A stretch of 23,179 nucleotides of DNA from positions 1 through 23,179 of the IMG/VR virus record IMGVR_UViG_3300006352_000013; one strand, written 5' to 3'. The DNA comes from a virus. Positions within the stretch are counted from its first letter, which is position 1; every line of letters starts with the position of its first letter. A model generated the notes under the pieces. The model ran no database searches and had not been told where the DNA came from. It saw nothing but the letters and a program-made list of their open reading frames with translations. The translations under genes were made by a program, and so were the position numbers. This document shows, one piece after another, positions 4,789 to 11,952 of this stretch.

Positions 4789-5796
4789 ATGTACGGGAGT
4801 AAGGTAGTAGAATTAAATGCAATAGAGATTCTAGGGAGGATAACCTCCCTGGACATCTTTGTCTATTATTTAGGCAAAGAAGTAATGAATGGTGGAGCTT
4901 TTCACAGCCCTTTAAGAAAGGACTCGAAACCATCATTCACTATCTTTAGGCATAGAGATGGAACTTATTTATATAAAGATTTTAGCACAGGAGATGTAGG
5001 GGATTGCTTTACCCTTCTGAGCAAAATGTACGGACTCAACCACGGTGGGGTATGTAAACTTATAGATAATGATTTCCGTTTAGGACTATCTCAGACTAGT
5101 TTTTCAGCACCTACTAAGCAATTTGTAGGTTCGCATAATGAGAACTTAGAGAAGGATATGCCCTCTTCCACTACAATACAGATTAAATCTCGTCCATGGA
5201 ACTCAAGAGAAGATAAATCTTTTTGGGGTAAATATGGAATTACTTGTGAAATTCTTGAAGCCTACAATGTAAAAGCTGCTTTGGCAGTATTTGTAAATGG
5301 GGATCTAGCTGTAGAATCAAACAGGTATAACCCTATTTACGCTTATGATTTTGGTAACAGTAGGATGAAAATCTACCAACCATTTAGCAAATCTTATAAA
5401 TGGCTTAGTAATACTAGCTCAACTGACCTTCAAGGTTTGAGCCAAATCCCTGAAAAGGGTGACACGCTAGTAATTACTAAGTCATTAAAGGATGTTATGT
5501 GTTTGGCAGCGTTTGGAATCCCTGCTGTTGCGCCTTCCTCAGAGAGTTGTCTTATTCCAGAAGATGTTGTGAGCATGCTGTATAGTAGGTATGCTCGCAT
5601 CATTATTCTGTATGATTTTGACAGGACAGGAGTATCTTTTGCCAATAAGCATCGGAAACTCTACGGATTTGAGTGGCTTTTCATTACTAATGGTAAATTC
5701 AATACCTTTGACTACGAGGTTAAAGATTTTTCAGACTTTATAGAGAAGTTTGGAAGTAGAAAAGCCTCGGAATTAATTGAATACGCATGTCAATAG
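4789..5796 (+). CDS. DnaG-like TOPRIM primase-family protein
   Basis: The 335-residue product has two parts. Residues about 36-75 (FHSPLRKDSKPSF, then YKDFSTGDVGDCF) correspond to the CHC2-type zinc-finger region of DnaG but without its cysteine set; only one Cys remains. Residues about 226-320 form a TOPRIM domain: TLVITKSLKDVM in place of the usual EGxxD motif, IIILYDFDRTG with the metal-binding DxD (Asp275, Asp277), and DYEVKDFSDFI as the last acidic motif. The expected catalytic Glu is replaced (KS). The middle (FWGKYGITCEILEAYNV) is typical of primase-like proteins in Bacteroidetes phages as I recall them. It would prime DNA synthesis beside the helicase. The gene overlaps the next one by 10 bases. 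Confidence 0.75.
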   Translation: MYGSKVVELNAIEILGRITSLDIFVYYLGKEVMNGGAFHSPLRKDSKPSFTIFRHRDGTYLYKDFSTGDVGDCFTLLSKMYGLNHGGVCKLIDNDFRLGLSQTSFSAPTKQFVGSHNENLEKDMPSSTTIQIKSRPWNSREDKSFWGKYGITCEILEAYNVKAALAVFVNGDLAVESNRYNPIYAYDFGNSRMKIYQPFSKSYKWLSNTSSTDLQGLSQIPEKGDTLVITKSLKDVMCLAAFGIPAVAPSSESCLIPEDVVSMLYSRYARIIILYDFDRTGVSFANKHRKLYGFEWLFITNGKFNTFDYEVKDFSDFIEKFGSRKASELIEYACQ

Positions 5797-6155
5797 GAAT
5801 ATTTATACCAGGCAATGTCCCTTCTAGCAAGAATGGTAGAAGGTGGACAGGAAAGTACTTTATAGTTTCAAAGCAAACAGCTACGTACTATAAGGTATCG
5901 AAGGAAGAGTGGGAGAAAGGTAAGAAAGAATTTAAGAAGCTTCTTAAGGGTAAAACTAAACCCTATCAAGTTTCTTTTAAATTTATCAGGAAAAGTAAAC
6001 ACAAGTTCGATTACATCAATCCAGCCCAGACGGTTCAAGACCAGATGGTTAAGTTTGAATGGGTCGATGACGATAATGCAGATGAGATTGTCCCTAGTTT
6101 TGAGGAGTTTGAATACGACAAAGAAACGCCAGGAGTATATATTAACGTGTTATAA
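5787..6155 (+). CDS. RusA-like Holliday junction resolvase
   Basis: A 122-residue protein matching the size of RusA (about 120). The N-terminus FIPGNVPSSKNGRRW is the usual RusA-family opening strand and SKN motif. The acidic residues lie in the expected pattern: Asp75 and Asn78 in FDYINPAQ, Asp85 in VQDQM, and Asp94-Asp96 in WVDDDNADEIV. In RusA the DxDN, D and DD residues bind the metal ions that cleave four-way junctions. It would resolve replication and recombination intermediates before packaging. It starts inside the primase gene (10-base overlap). The first Asp of the canonical DxDN reads DYIN here, so the spacing is slightly different; catalytic competence is likely but not certain. 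Confidence 0.72.
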   Translation: MSIGIFIPGNVPSSKNGRRWTGKYFIVSKQTATYYKVSKEEWEKGKKEFKKLLKGKTKPYQVSFKFIRKSKHKFDYINPAQTVQDQMVKFEWVDDDNADEIVPSFEEFEYDKETPGVYINVL

Positions 6156-6166
6156 TAAAATAACTT

Positions 6167-6301
6167 ATGTTTAAAGTAGAGATTACTTATTCAGAGGAGT
6201 TTAGGGCTAAGTGCTTTAACAACCTTAGATTCTATATGGATATAGATTACTCATATCTGCAATGGATCATCAACGCCATAATATTGTTAGGTATTATTTA
6301 G
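6167..6301 (+). CDS. Possible 44-residue small protein
   Basis: An open frame from ATG 6167 to TAG 6299-6301 lies in the otherwise empty 6156-6261 stretch, preceded by an A-rich leader (AATAAAATAACTT) after the resolvase stop. The product begins MFKVEITYSEEFRAKCF and ends in a hydrophobic run, WIINAIILLGII, that could anchor in the membrane. It overlaps the next frame by 40 bases. Gene-sized density and leader favour it, but nothing else supports it. Confidence 0.35.
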   Translation: MFKVEITYSEEFRAKCFNNLRFYMDIDYSYLQWIINAIILLGII

Positions 6302-6501
6302 AGGATGCAGTAGATGATGCAGAACTTTATGATTCTAAAATAGAAAGCGAGGAAGATAGAAATGTAGCTATAGAGAAAATACACGCGCACACTGTAAGGA
6401 AAGAACTTTATAGTGAATTCATGGTATTATTACTTAACGCAGAAGACGAAAAAGATGAACGAATCAAAACCAGATTACTTTCAAAGGGAAGAGGTCTCTA
6501 A
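6262..6501 (+). CDS. Unknown 79-residue acidic helical protein
   Basis: A small acidic protein predicted to be nearly all helical (VRYYLEDAVDDAELYDSKIE, then EEDRNVAIEKIHAHTVRKEL), so a coiled coil or helical bundle is likely. It lies between the RusA-like and RecB-like nuclease genes, overlapping the latter by 47 bases if that gene starts at 6455. No motif or family recognised. The acidic character and position might suit a nuclease-modulating partner, but that is only a guess. Confidence 0.55.
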   Translation: MDHQRHNIVRYYLEDAVDDAELYDSKIESEEDRNVAIEKIHAHTVRKELYSEFMVLLLNAEDEKDERIKTRLLSKGRGL

Positions 6502-7441
6502 TAGTGACCTAACTAACCTTAGAATATCACCAAAGACCTTCTTGATGAAGAAGCAAGGACAGATGAATAAAACATCTAAAGCCCTTGAGCTAGGTACACT
6601 TATACATAGGTGGAACTTAGAGCCTGAGTTGTTTGCACTAGCAGATGTAGAACCCGTGACAGGAAAGATGGGTAAATACATTCAGGCTATGTCTGAACTA
6701 ACAAAAGGATTAGATTTAGACGAGAAAGGTCTTAGAGAGATGGGAGAGACAGCTTATATGCTAGCTCAGTATAAAGAAAGCTCCCTCAAGAAGACTACAG
6801 CATTTAAAAGTTTTCTAGAAAAGCCTGAGAACCAAGCTTACTACAATTTCCTACTTACCTCTGACGGTAAGATACTAATGACTCAGCAAGACAAGAACAT
6901 TGTAGAAGGATGTAGTACTTCATTGAGGTCCCACGTCGTAGCTAACAAGCTTGTATTTGGAGAAGACCTTGAATCTCATAACGAGGTTGAAGTATATTTC
7001 CAGCAGCACGGAGTTATGTGTAGATCAAAATTAGATAGAGTAGTTGTAGACCATGATAACAAGAAAGTTACATTGGTAGACCTCAAGACTTCCAGTAAAG
7101 ATGTATACGGTGAGTGTACTAAAGTAGCAGATACAGGATTCTTAACACGTGATTACCACGCTACAGGATTTATGTTCTCTTGCTTAATGTATTCTTACTA
7201 CCGTCAGATAGCTTTTTACGAGAACGCACTTAGAGCTGAATACCCAGGATATGAAATAGAATCATTCTTGGTAGCTATAAGTACCTCTGGTACAGGAGAT
7301 ATTGCTGTATACAAAATGCCTGCAGCATGGATAGAAGAAGGGCAGAAACAGATTGAGAACACTCTTAATGAATACAAAAAACATCAAGAGACTCAAGTTT
7401 GGGACGTTAAAGCAGGATTTGAAGGAGTAGTAACTTATTAA
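6455..7441 (+). CDS. RecB-like PD-(D/E)XK nuclease
   Basis: A nuclease of the RecB/RecE-type PD-(D/E)XK superfamily, 328 residues from the chosen ATG. Motifs visible: GTLIHRW (residues 47-53) with the conserved His51; HNEVEVYF around 175-182; the catalytic KLD with Asp194; VDLKTS with Asp209 and Lys211; and QIAFY with Gln251 and Tyr255 (the QxxxY motif). This full set (H, D, DxK, QxxxY) defines RecB-family exonucleases. In phages these 5'-3' exonucleases often work with a single-strand annealing protein; the Sak4-like ATPase and SSB-like protein upstream would be natural partners. The frame also opens at a GTG at 6413, but ATG 6455 is preferred because it follows a purine-rich GAAGACGAAAAAG leader and shortens the overlap. 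Confidence 0.82.
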   Translation: MNESKPDYFQREEVSNSDLTNLRISPKTFLMKKQGQMNKTSKALELGTLIHRWNLEPELFALADVEPVTGKMGKYIQAMSELTKGLDLDEKGLREMGETAYMLAQYKESSLKKTTAFKSFLEKPENQAYYNFLLTSDGKILMTQQDKNIVEGCSTSLRSHVVANKLVFGEDLESHNEVEVYFQQHGVMCRSKLDRVVVDHDNKKVTLVDLKTSSKDVYGECTKVADTGFLTRDYHATGFMFSCLMYSYYRQIAFYENALRAEYPGYEIESFLVAISTSGTGDIAVYKMPAAWIEEGQKQIENTLNEYKKHQETQVWDVKAGFEGVVTY

Positions 7442-7456
7442 TCCTTATAAGACATC

Positions 7457-8026
7457 ATGAAGAGAGACGGAGTAGAAAGACAGATGTTTAATAAATCCTA
7501 CACCTATATACAACCATTATTAAGTGAGTATATGGAGGTTAGAAAAGAAGGATTAATTAATGTGTTCATAGGCAGCACAGAATACCCTAAGTATACAAAT
7601 AATATATTTGTGCTATTTAGGTATTCAGGAGAGTTAGATTTTGTACGATATGAGGACTATGTGGAAACAAGCCCCTTATTTGTAGCGAAATACGACCCTG
7701 ATAAGTATCATGTGATGTTTATATTTAGGGTGCCCCCAAGGTACCAGGAAGTTTACGATAACTTTAAAAAGGGACAGTATTCTAAATTTCCTAAGCCGTA
7801 TAAGGCCTTAATATTCAAATACCACAACATTATAGACAGTAATCACAAAGTAGCTAAAGTTCTGTATAAGCATATAGACTTACGTGAGGACTTAGAAGAA
7901 CGCTTAGGGACCTTCCTACCAGAAGGGTCTGAAGTTTCCTCTATACCTGACCCATCTCTAGAAGTTTATACAGAGAGTATGAAAATAAAAGACCCTTTAA
8001 CACCTAACGAAACCCCATTTGAATGA
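7457..8026 (+). CDS. Unknown 189-residue protein coupled to rIIA
   Basis: I do not recognise this gene. The product is mixed alpha/beta with many aromatic residues (NIFVLFRYSGELDFVRYEDY, PLFVAKYDPDKYHVMFIFRV) and an acidic, proline-rich C-terminal tail ending PLTPNETPFE. There is no P-loop, cysteine cluster, signal peptide or membrane segment. It is flanked by the RecB-like nuclease (15-base gap) and rIIA (ATGA overlap), so it is cotranscribed with both. The tail ending in a hydrophobic-acidic 'TPFE' is loosely similar to an SSB-type tip, but not convincingly so. Confidence 0.6.
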   Translation: MKRDGVERQMFNKSYTYIQPLLSEYMEVRKEGLINVFIGSTEYPKYTNNIFVLFRYSGELDFVRYEDYVETSPLFVAKYDPDKYHVMFIFRVPPRYQEVYDNFKKGQYSKFPKPYKALIFKYHNIIDSNHKVAKVLYKHIDLREDLEERLGTFLPEGSEVSSIPDPSLEVYTESMKIKDPLTPNETPFE

Positions 8027-10434
8027 AAATATTACAACAGAATAACGTCGATGAAGTAATTGGCGTTCAGAAACAGCACAAATTTAAGATCACAGATCAA
8101 TCTCAGGCTATCATTATGGATAGCCTGATTAATCTGTACTCAGACCCAATTGGGTCAATAGTGAGAGAGATAACTTCGAATTGTATCGATGCTAACCGTG
8201 AGAGAGACCTGAAGATAGAGGGTAAGATCCCTAAAGATGAGGGAGATGACCAGTTATTCTGGAGCTCTAAACAAACAGTTAGTATTGAATACGTAGAGAA
8301 GAACACAATTCTAGGGATAGATGAGTGTATGATGTTCCATGACCATGGCTGTGGTTTATCTGAAGATAGAGTAGCGAATGTATTTACTACATTTGGTGCT
8401 TCTACTAAGAGAAACAACAACTATGAAATTGGAGGATTTGGGTTAGGAGCGAAATCTCCATTAGCCTATACAGAAACATTCTATGTCCGAAGCAGACATA
8501 ACGGAACAGAGACTTATTACATGTTATACCGTAATAATGATAATGTACCGCACATGGACCAAGTGTACCAAACCTCAACAGAGGAAAAGAATGGCTCTAC
8601 AGTAATCGTACCTATTAAAGAGTATTATGATAAGAGTAAATTCAGAGACGCTATTAGTGATCAACTTTGTTTCTTTGATAACATAGTCTTTAAAGGTGTG
8701 GTAGAAGGTTTAGGGCGTATCACTAAGTATTATGGTAAAGACGGACACAAATCTGTAATCGAAGAGAAAGATGGCTTTCTTCTTACTAATGATGGTAAGC
8801 AGGTAGACCTACTCGTAGGTAGAGTTGTATATCCTATCAACTGGGACCAACTGGAATTGGATGAGTACGATTACAAAGCTAGTATGTGTGTTAAGTTTGA
8901 CATAGGTGTACTTGATTTAGTCCCTTCTAGGGAATCTATCAGATACACTCCTAAGACTATCTCTGTAATAGAGGCTAAGTTTAAGGCAGTTAAGGCTGAA
9001 TTTGGAAAAGATGTATCTACAAAGTACGCAGGAGTAACTAACTACATAGATTTCATAAAATCTACAGGTAGTATAAACTCAGGCAGTAGATATAATACTT
9101 TGAATAGTAATGACCCTTTGGCTATTAAAGCCTCTATGGGAAATCTTTCTATGACAGATATTACATTCTCCCCTACACCAAGTATGTCTCCTAAAAACCC
9201 TGCAGACGCAGTAGGAGGATTCCATCACATATTCAATGGTATTCACATCTTTAGGATAGGTATTTCTAACAATAGTAAAGCTGTTGGAGGGAAGACAATC
9301 TCTAGGGTAGAAGTAACTAGTTATTCAGAATTATCTAATCTGTTAGATAGCTCTGACTGTATCTATCATGTAGAGGGTAACTTCAACACCGCTAAAGAAG
9401 CAGCTATATTAGCTGAAAAGGATTATTTCCTATGCTTCAAAGCTAGTAAGGATAAGTTTGGGGCTAGAGTAGATGCTGTTAAGAGCAATTTGAGAGATTC
9501 TAGAGCGGAGTGGCAACAAACCACTATGTACAACTCTACCTTAAAGCACTTGAAAGCGTACTCTGGGTACAGTGACTACAATGCTGTGGAAGAATTAGAG
9601 CTAGATGACCAGTTTGGTGATATTGTAGACAATAAAACTAGACGTAAGCTTAATAAGGAAGTCTTTGCTCGTAGAGCGTATGTATCTTCTGGGTACACTA
9701 TGGAAATTAAGTATAACAACTATGAGTATAAAATCTCTAACCTTCAAGAGAAGATTGAGGCTGAGGATGATCGCCTTAAGTATGTTATATACGCAGAGAG
9801 CTGTGATGAAGAATGGTTAAAGAAAGCTATAATAGTAGTATCTTCTTCTACAATAAACAGGGAATCTAGGTACTACAGCGATCTTTATGATATGAGTAGT
9901 AATGTACTATGTTTTAAGGTTGCAAAGAGTGTAGCTAAGGATTTCAAGAACCTAGAAGGATTTATTAACGCTAAAGATTTATTTATGGAAACCAAGAATC
10001 ACCACAGACTAACTCATTTTTGTACTGGACATCGAATAAGTCAAATGATAAGTAAAGTTAGATTCTTAAATGAATTTAGCGCTCTTCACCCTCCTTTGCA
10101 TTTAGCTTACAGAAACCTATTCAGATATGAAAAGGACCATAGATGGAACGTATGGAATGAGAATGCAGTGAATGCTGTGATGTTGGAAGTGCTTAACATA
10201 CCTGGAGTTGATGAAAAGGTTTTAATAGACCAAGACATAGCTAAAGATATGGAAGACACCTTAGCATACACAGACAGTATCCAACTACTTAACTACGTGT
10301 CATTTAATAGCTCGGAAGCTTGGGAATGTGTGCAAGATTTCCTATCTTTAAAAGGTAAACCCTTTGGAGAGGGCCTTACAATAGAGGTAGAGGAGAAAAT
10401 AGAAGAAGAATCAACAGAAACAATAACCGTTTAA
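8023..10434 (+). CDS. rIIA: RIIA-like GHKL ATPase
   Basis: An 803-residue homologue of T4 rIIA (725 residues). The N-terminal GHKL (Hsp90-type) ATP-binding domain is clear: N-box REITSNCIDANRERD (residues 48-62, Glu49, Asn53), G1 box DHGCG (107-111), and G2 box GGFGLGAKSPLAY (137-149) forming the ATP lid. The rest resembles a long MutL/Hsp90-like body with no membrane span. In T4, RIIA and RIIB act together at the inner membrane, prevent the lambda Rex exclusion response and influence lysis inhibition. The next gene is rIIB, 11 bases downstream, so the pair is intact. It begins inside the preceding stop (ATGA). Identification rests on ATPase motifs plus the adjacent rIIB. Confidence 0.85.
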   Translation: MKILQQNNVDEVIGVQKQHKFKITDQSQAIIMDSLINLYSDPIGSIVREITSNCIDANRERDLKIEGKIPKDEGDDQLFWSSKQTVSIEYVEKNTILGIDECMMFHDHGCGLSEDRVANVFTTFGASTKRNNNYEIGGFGLGAKSPLAYTETFYVRSRHNGTETYYMLYRNNDNVPHMDQVYQTSTEEKNGSTVIVPIKEYYDKSKFRDAISDQLCFFDNIVFKGVVEGLGRITKYYGKDGHKSVIEEKDGFLLTNDGKQVDLLVGRVVYPINWDQLELDEYDYKASMCVKFDIGVLDLVPSRESIRYTPKTISVIEAKFKAVKAEFGKDVSTKYAGVTNYIDFIKSTGSINSGSRYNTLNSNDPLAIKASMGNLSMTDITFSPTPSMSPKNPADAVGGFHHIFNGIHIFRIGISNNSKAVGGKTISRVEVTSYSELSNLLDSSDCIYHVEGNFNTAKEAAILAEKDYFLCFKASKDKFGARVDAVKSNLRDSRAEWQQTTMYNSTLKHLKAYSGYSDYNAVEELELDDQFGDIVDNKTRRKLNKEVFARRAYVSSGYTMEIKYNNYEYKISNLQEKIEAEDDRLKYVIYAESCDEEWLKKAIIVVSSSTINRESRYYSDLYDMSSNVLCFKVAKSVAKDFKNLEGFINAKDLFMETKNHHRLTHFCTGHRISQMISKVRFLNEFSALHPPLHLAYRNLFRYEKDHRWNVWNENAVNAVMLEVLNIPGVDEKVLIDQDIAKDMEDTLAYTDSIQLLNYVSFNSSEAWECVQDFLSLKGKPFGEGLTIEVEEKIEEESTETITV

Positions 10435-10445
10435 AAACAAAACAA

Positions 10446-11453
10446 ATGAATTATTTAGTAGCAAAACTTACACCGACAGATGTAACAGTTATTATCAATG
10501 GTAATCACAAGAGAATCCGAAAGGATTCTCCTGATTCCTCAGAAGTCATCGAATTGGTAAAACTACATAACGCCAGTAATGTAGCCCAAGAACGCGAAGA
10601 CATCGTTACAAAGATAGAAGAATTATGCAACCCTGCAAAGAAAATTGAACTTAGAAGTGATGGAAGGTTCGAATTTGATGGTACATCTGCTATGTACCTT
10701 AAAGGGACAAGTGATGCTATCCCAGAATTCTTAGCTAAGAAGTTACTTAAGTACATCGACGATAAGCTTGATGTAGAGCCTTTAGTTAACTTCTGGAAGA
10801 ACGTGCTTCTTAACCCTGATAAAGCTGTTAGACAACAGCTATTTGGCTTCTTGGAGCACAATGGTCACCCTATAACCGACAAAGGTTATTTCTTAGCGTA
10901 TAAGGCAGTGCAAGTAGCCCGTAAATACGACGTAGAAACAGGTGAAGAGATTATCAGCGTTAGTTATGACGGAGATACAGGAGAGAGAGTTGAGGAAGTA
11001 TTGAATCAATCAATGACCTTCAAACCTTATCACTCAGGTTCTCACGGAATGGTAGTTAAAGTAGGTGAGCCTATAACTATGCCAAGAGAGAACTGTGACT
11101 CTGATCCTTACCGAACTTGTTCTTCAGGTTTACACGTAGGGTCTATGGAGTATGTACACGATTTTGGATACCATGACGGAGTTATCTTAGAGGTACTAGT
11201 TAGCCCTCGTAATGTTGTTGCAGTCCCAGAGGATTACAATAACACTAAGATGAGATGTTGTGAATATTATCCAATTGCCATCACAAATGGTAATAACGAG
11301 AATATCTACCTAGAATCTGATTACCAAGCTATTGATCACAATAACTTGGAAGCAGATTTAGAAGATTATGAAATCTCTAAATTAGAGGTTATCAACGAGA
11401 TTGAGAGAGAGCTTTCTGAACGAAGAGCTGTCGCTAAATCTATCACAGATTAA
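10446..11453 (+). CDS. rIIB: RIIB-like protein
   Basis: A 335-residue homologue of T4 rIIB (312 residues). The match is strong in the C-terminal two thirds: LFGFLEHNGHPITDKGYFLA parallels T4 LFDFLVANDIEITEDGYFYA; TMPRENCDSDPYRTCSSGLH parallels its KMPRxxVNDDDxQTCSRGLH; and AVPEDYNNTKMRCCEY parallels SIPIDYNDAKMRTCQY. The T4 N-terminal helix-turn-helix is not evident. It presumably acts with the adjacent RIIA-like ATPase at the membrane against superinfection exclusion. The start follows an A-rich leader (AAAACAAAACAA) without Shine-Dalgarno, and the gene ends in a double stop TAATAG. It is the last gene of the plus block, right before the terminator. Confidence 0.88.
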   Translation: MNYLVAKLTPTDVTVIINGNHKRIRKDSPDSSEVIELVKLHNASNVAQEREDIVTKIEELCNPAKKIELRSDGRFEFDGTSAMYLKGTSDAIPEFLAKKLLKYIDDKLDVEPLVNFWKNVLLNPDKAVRQQLFGFLEHNGHPITDKGYFLAYKAVQVARKYDVETGEEIISVSYDGDTGERVEEVLNQSMTFKPYHSGSHGMVVKVGEPITMPRENCDSDPYRTCSSGLHVGSMEYVHDFGYHDGVILEVLVSPRNVVAVPEDYNNTKMRCCEYYPIAITNGNNENIYLESDYQAIDHNNLEADLEDYEISKLEVINEIERELSERRAVAKSITD

Positions 11454-11476
11454 TAGTTATTGGTTGGTTGATTGTT

Positions 11477-11520
11477 AAAAGGGGGAAGGTAAATGCTTAG
11501 GCGTTTATCTTCCCCCTTTT
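11477..11520 (+). terminator. Bidirectional intrinsic terminator between converging blocks
   Basis: A 20-bp stem (11477-11496 with 11501-11520, loop TTAG) starts AAAAGGGGGAAG and ends CTTCCCCCTTTT, followed by TATTTTT. Both strands therefore have a G/C-rich hairpin plus a U tract. Two positions are G-U wobbles in the plus transcript but A-C mismatches in the minus transcript, so the hairpin is stronger for the plus block. It lies between the rIIB stop and the end of the minus-strand structural gene. Confidence 0.92.
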
Positions 11521-11525
11521 TATTT

Positions 11526-11948
11526 TTAAGCTACAGCAATGAACATTTCAATTTGAGAAGCAACAGATGTTTTTACAGCTATACTATCCAAGTTGGTTAA
11601 CGTATCAGAAGTTGTAATATCATTATAAGCGTCTACAGTTTGATTTGTAAAAACATAAGAACCTTTAGGCTCAACTTTTACATAGACTGTGTGTGCGTCT
11701 GACCTCAGTCTTAGGGTTATATCTGCAGAGGCATCTAAATTAGTTATTCTAACGTAGTTAACTGTCGAATCTTTATATTGTCCTGCCCCATTGGTAGCTC
11801 CAAAACGTATATATTCTATATACGAAGTTGTAATATCTAATATTCGGTGGTCTACCTCTGTTGCTGCAGATGTCAAGGTATTTGTAGCACCTCTGTCTAC
11901 CCCATTAAGGGTTATTGCTTCTGTTATTGTTACTGTTAATACTGCCAT
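11526..11948 (-). CDS. Small beta-rich virion structural protein
   Basis: A 140-residue protein made mostly of short alternating Thr/Val/Ile strands: MAVLTVTITEAITLNGVDRG, YVRITNLDASADITLRLRSD and VYVKVEPKGSYVF. This is the look of a beta-sandwich capsid, head-fibre or tail-decoration protein, and 'VRITNLDxxxxIxL' is a pattern I associate with small structural proteins of marine and Bacteroidetes phages. There are no cysteines and no signal peptide. It is the last gene of the minus block, starting 4 bases after the 1198-residue gene with an A-rich leader (TTATAAAAAA). Its stop lies a few bases from the shared terminator, so it is the terminal gene of the virion operon. Exact location in the virion is unknown. 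Confidence 0.6.
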   Translation of the reverse strand: MAVLTVTITEAITLNGVDRGATNTLTSAATEVDHRILDITTSYIEYIRFGATNGAGQYKDSTVNYVRITNLDASADITLRLRSDAHTVYVKVEPKGSYVFTNQTVDAYNDITTSDTLTNLDSIAVKTSVASQIEMFIAVA

Positions 11949-11952
11949 TTTT

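Noticed and set aside
6413-6454. Extended start (GTG at 6413) of the RecB-like nuclease
   Set aside because: The extra 14 residues begin with a GTG, deepen the overlap with the upstream gene, and are outside the conserved nuclease core; ATG 6455 is more likely.
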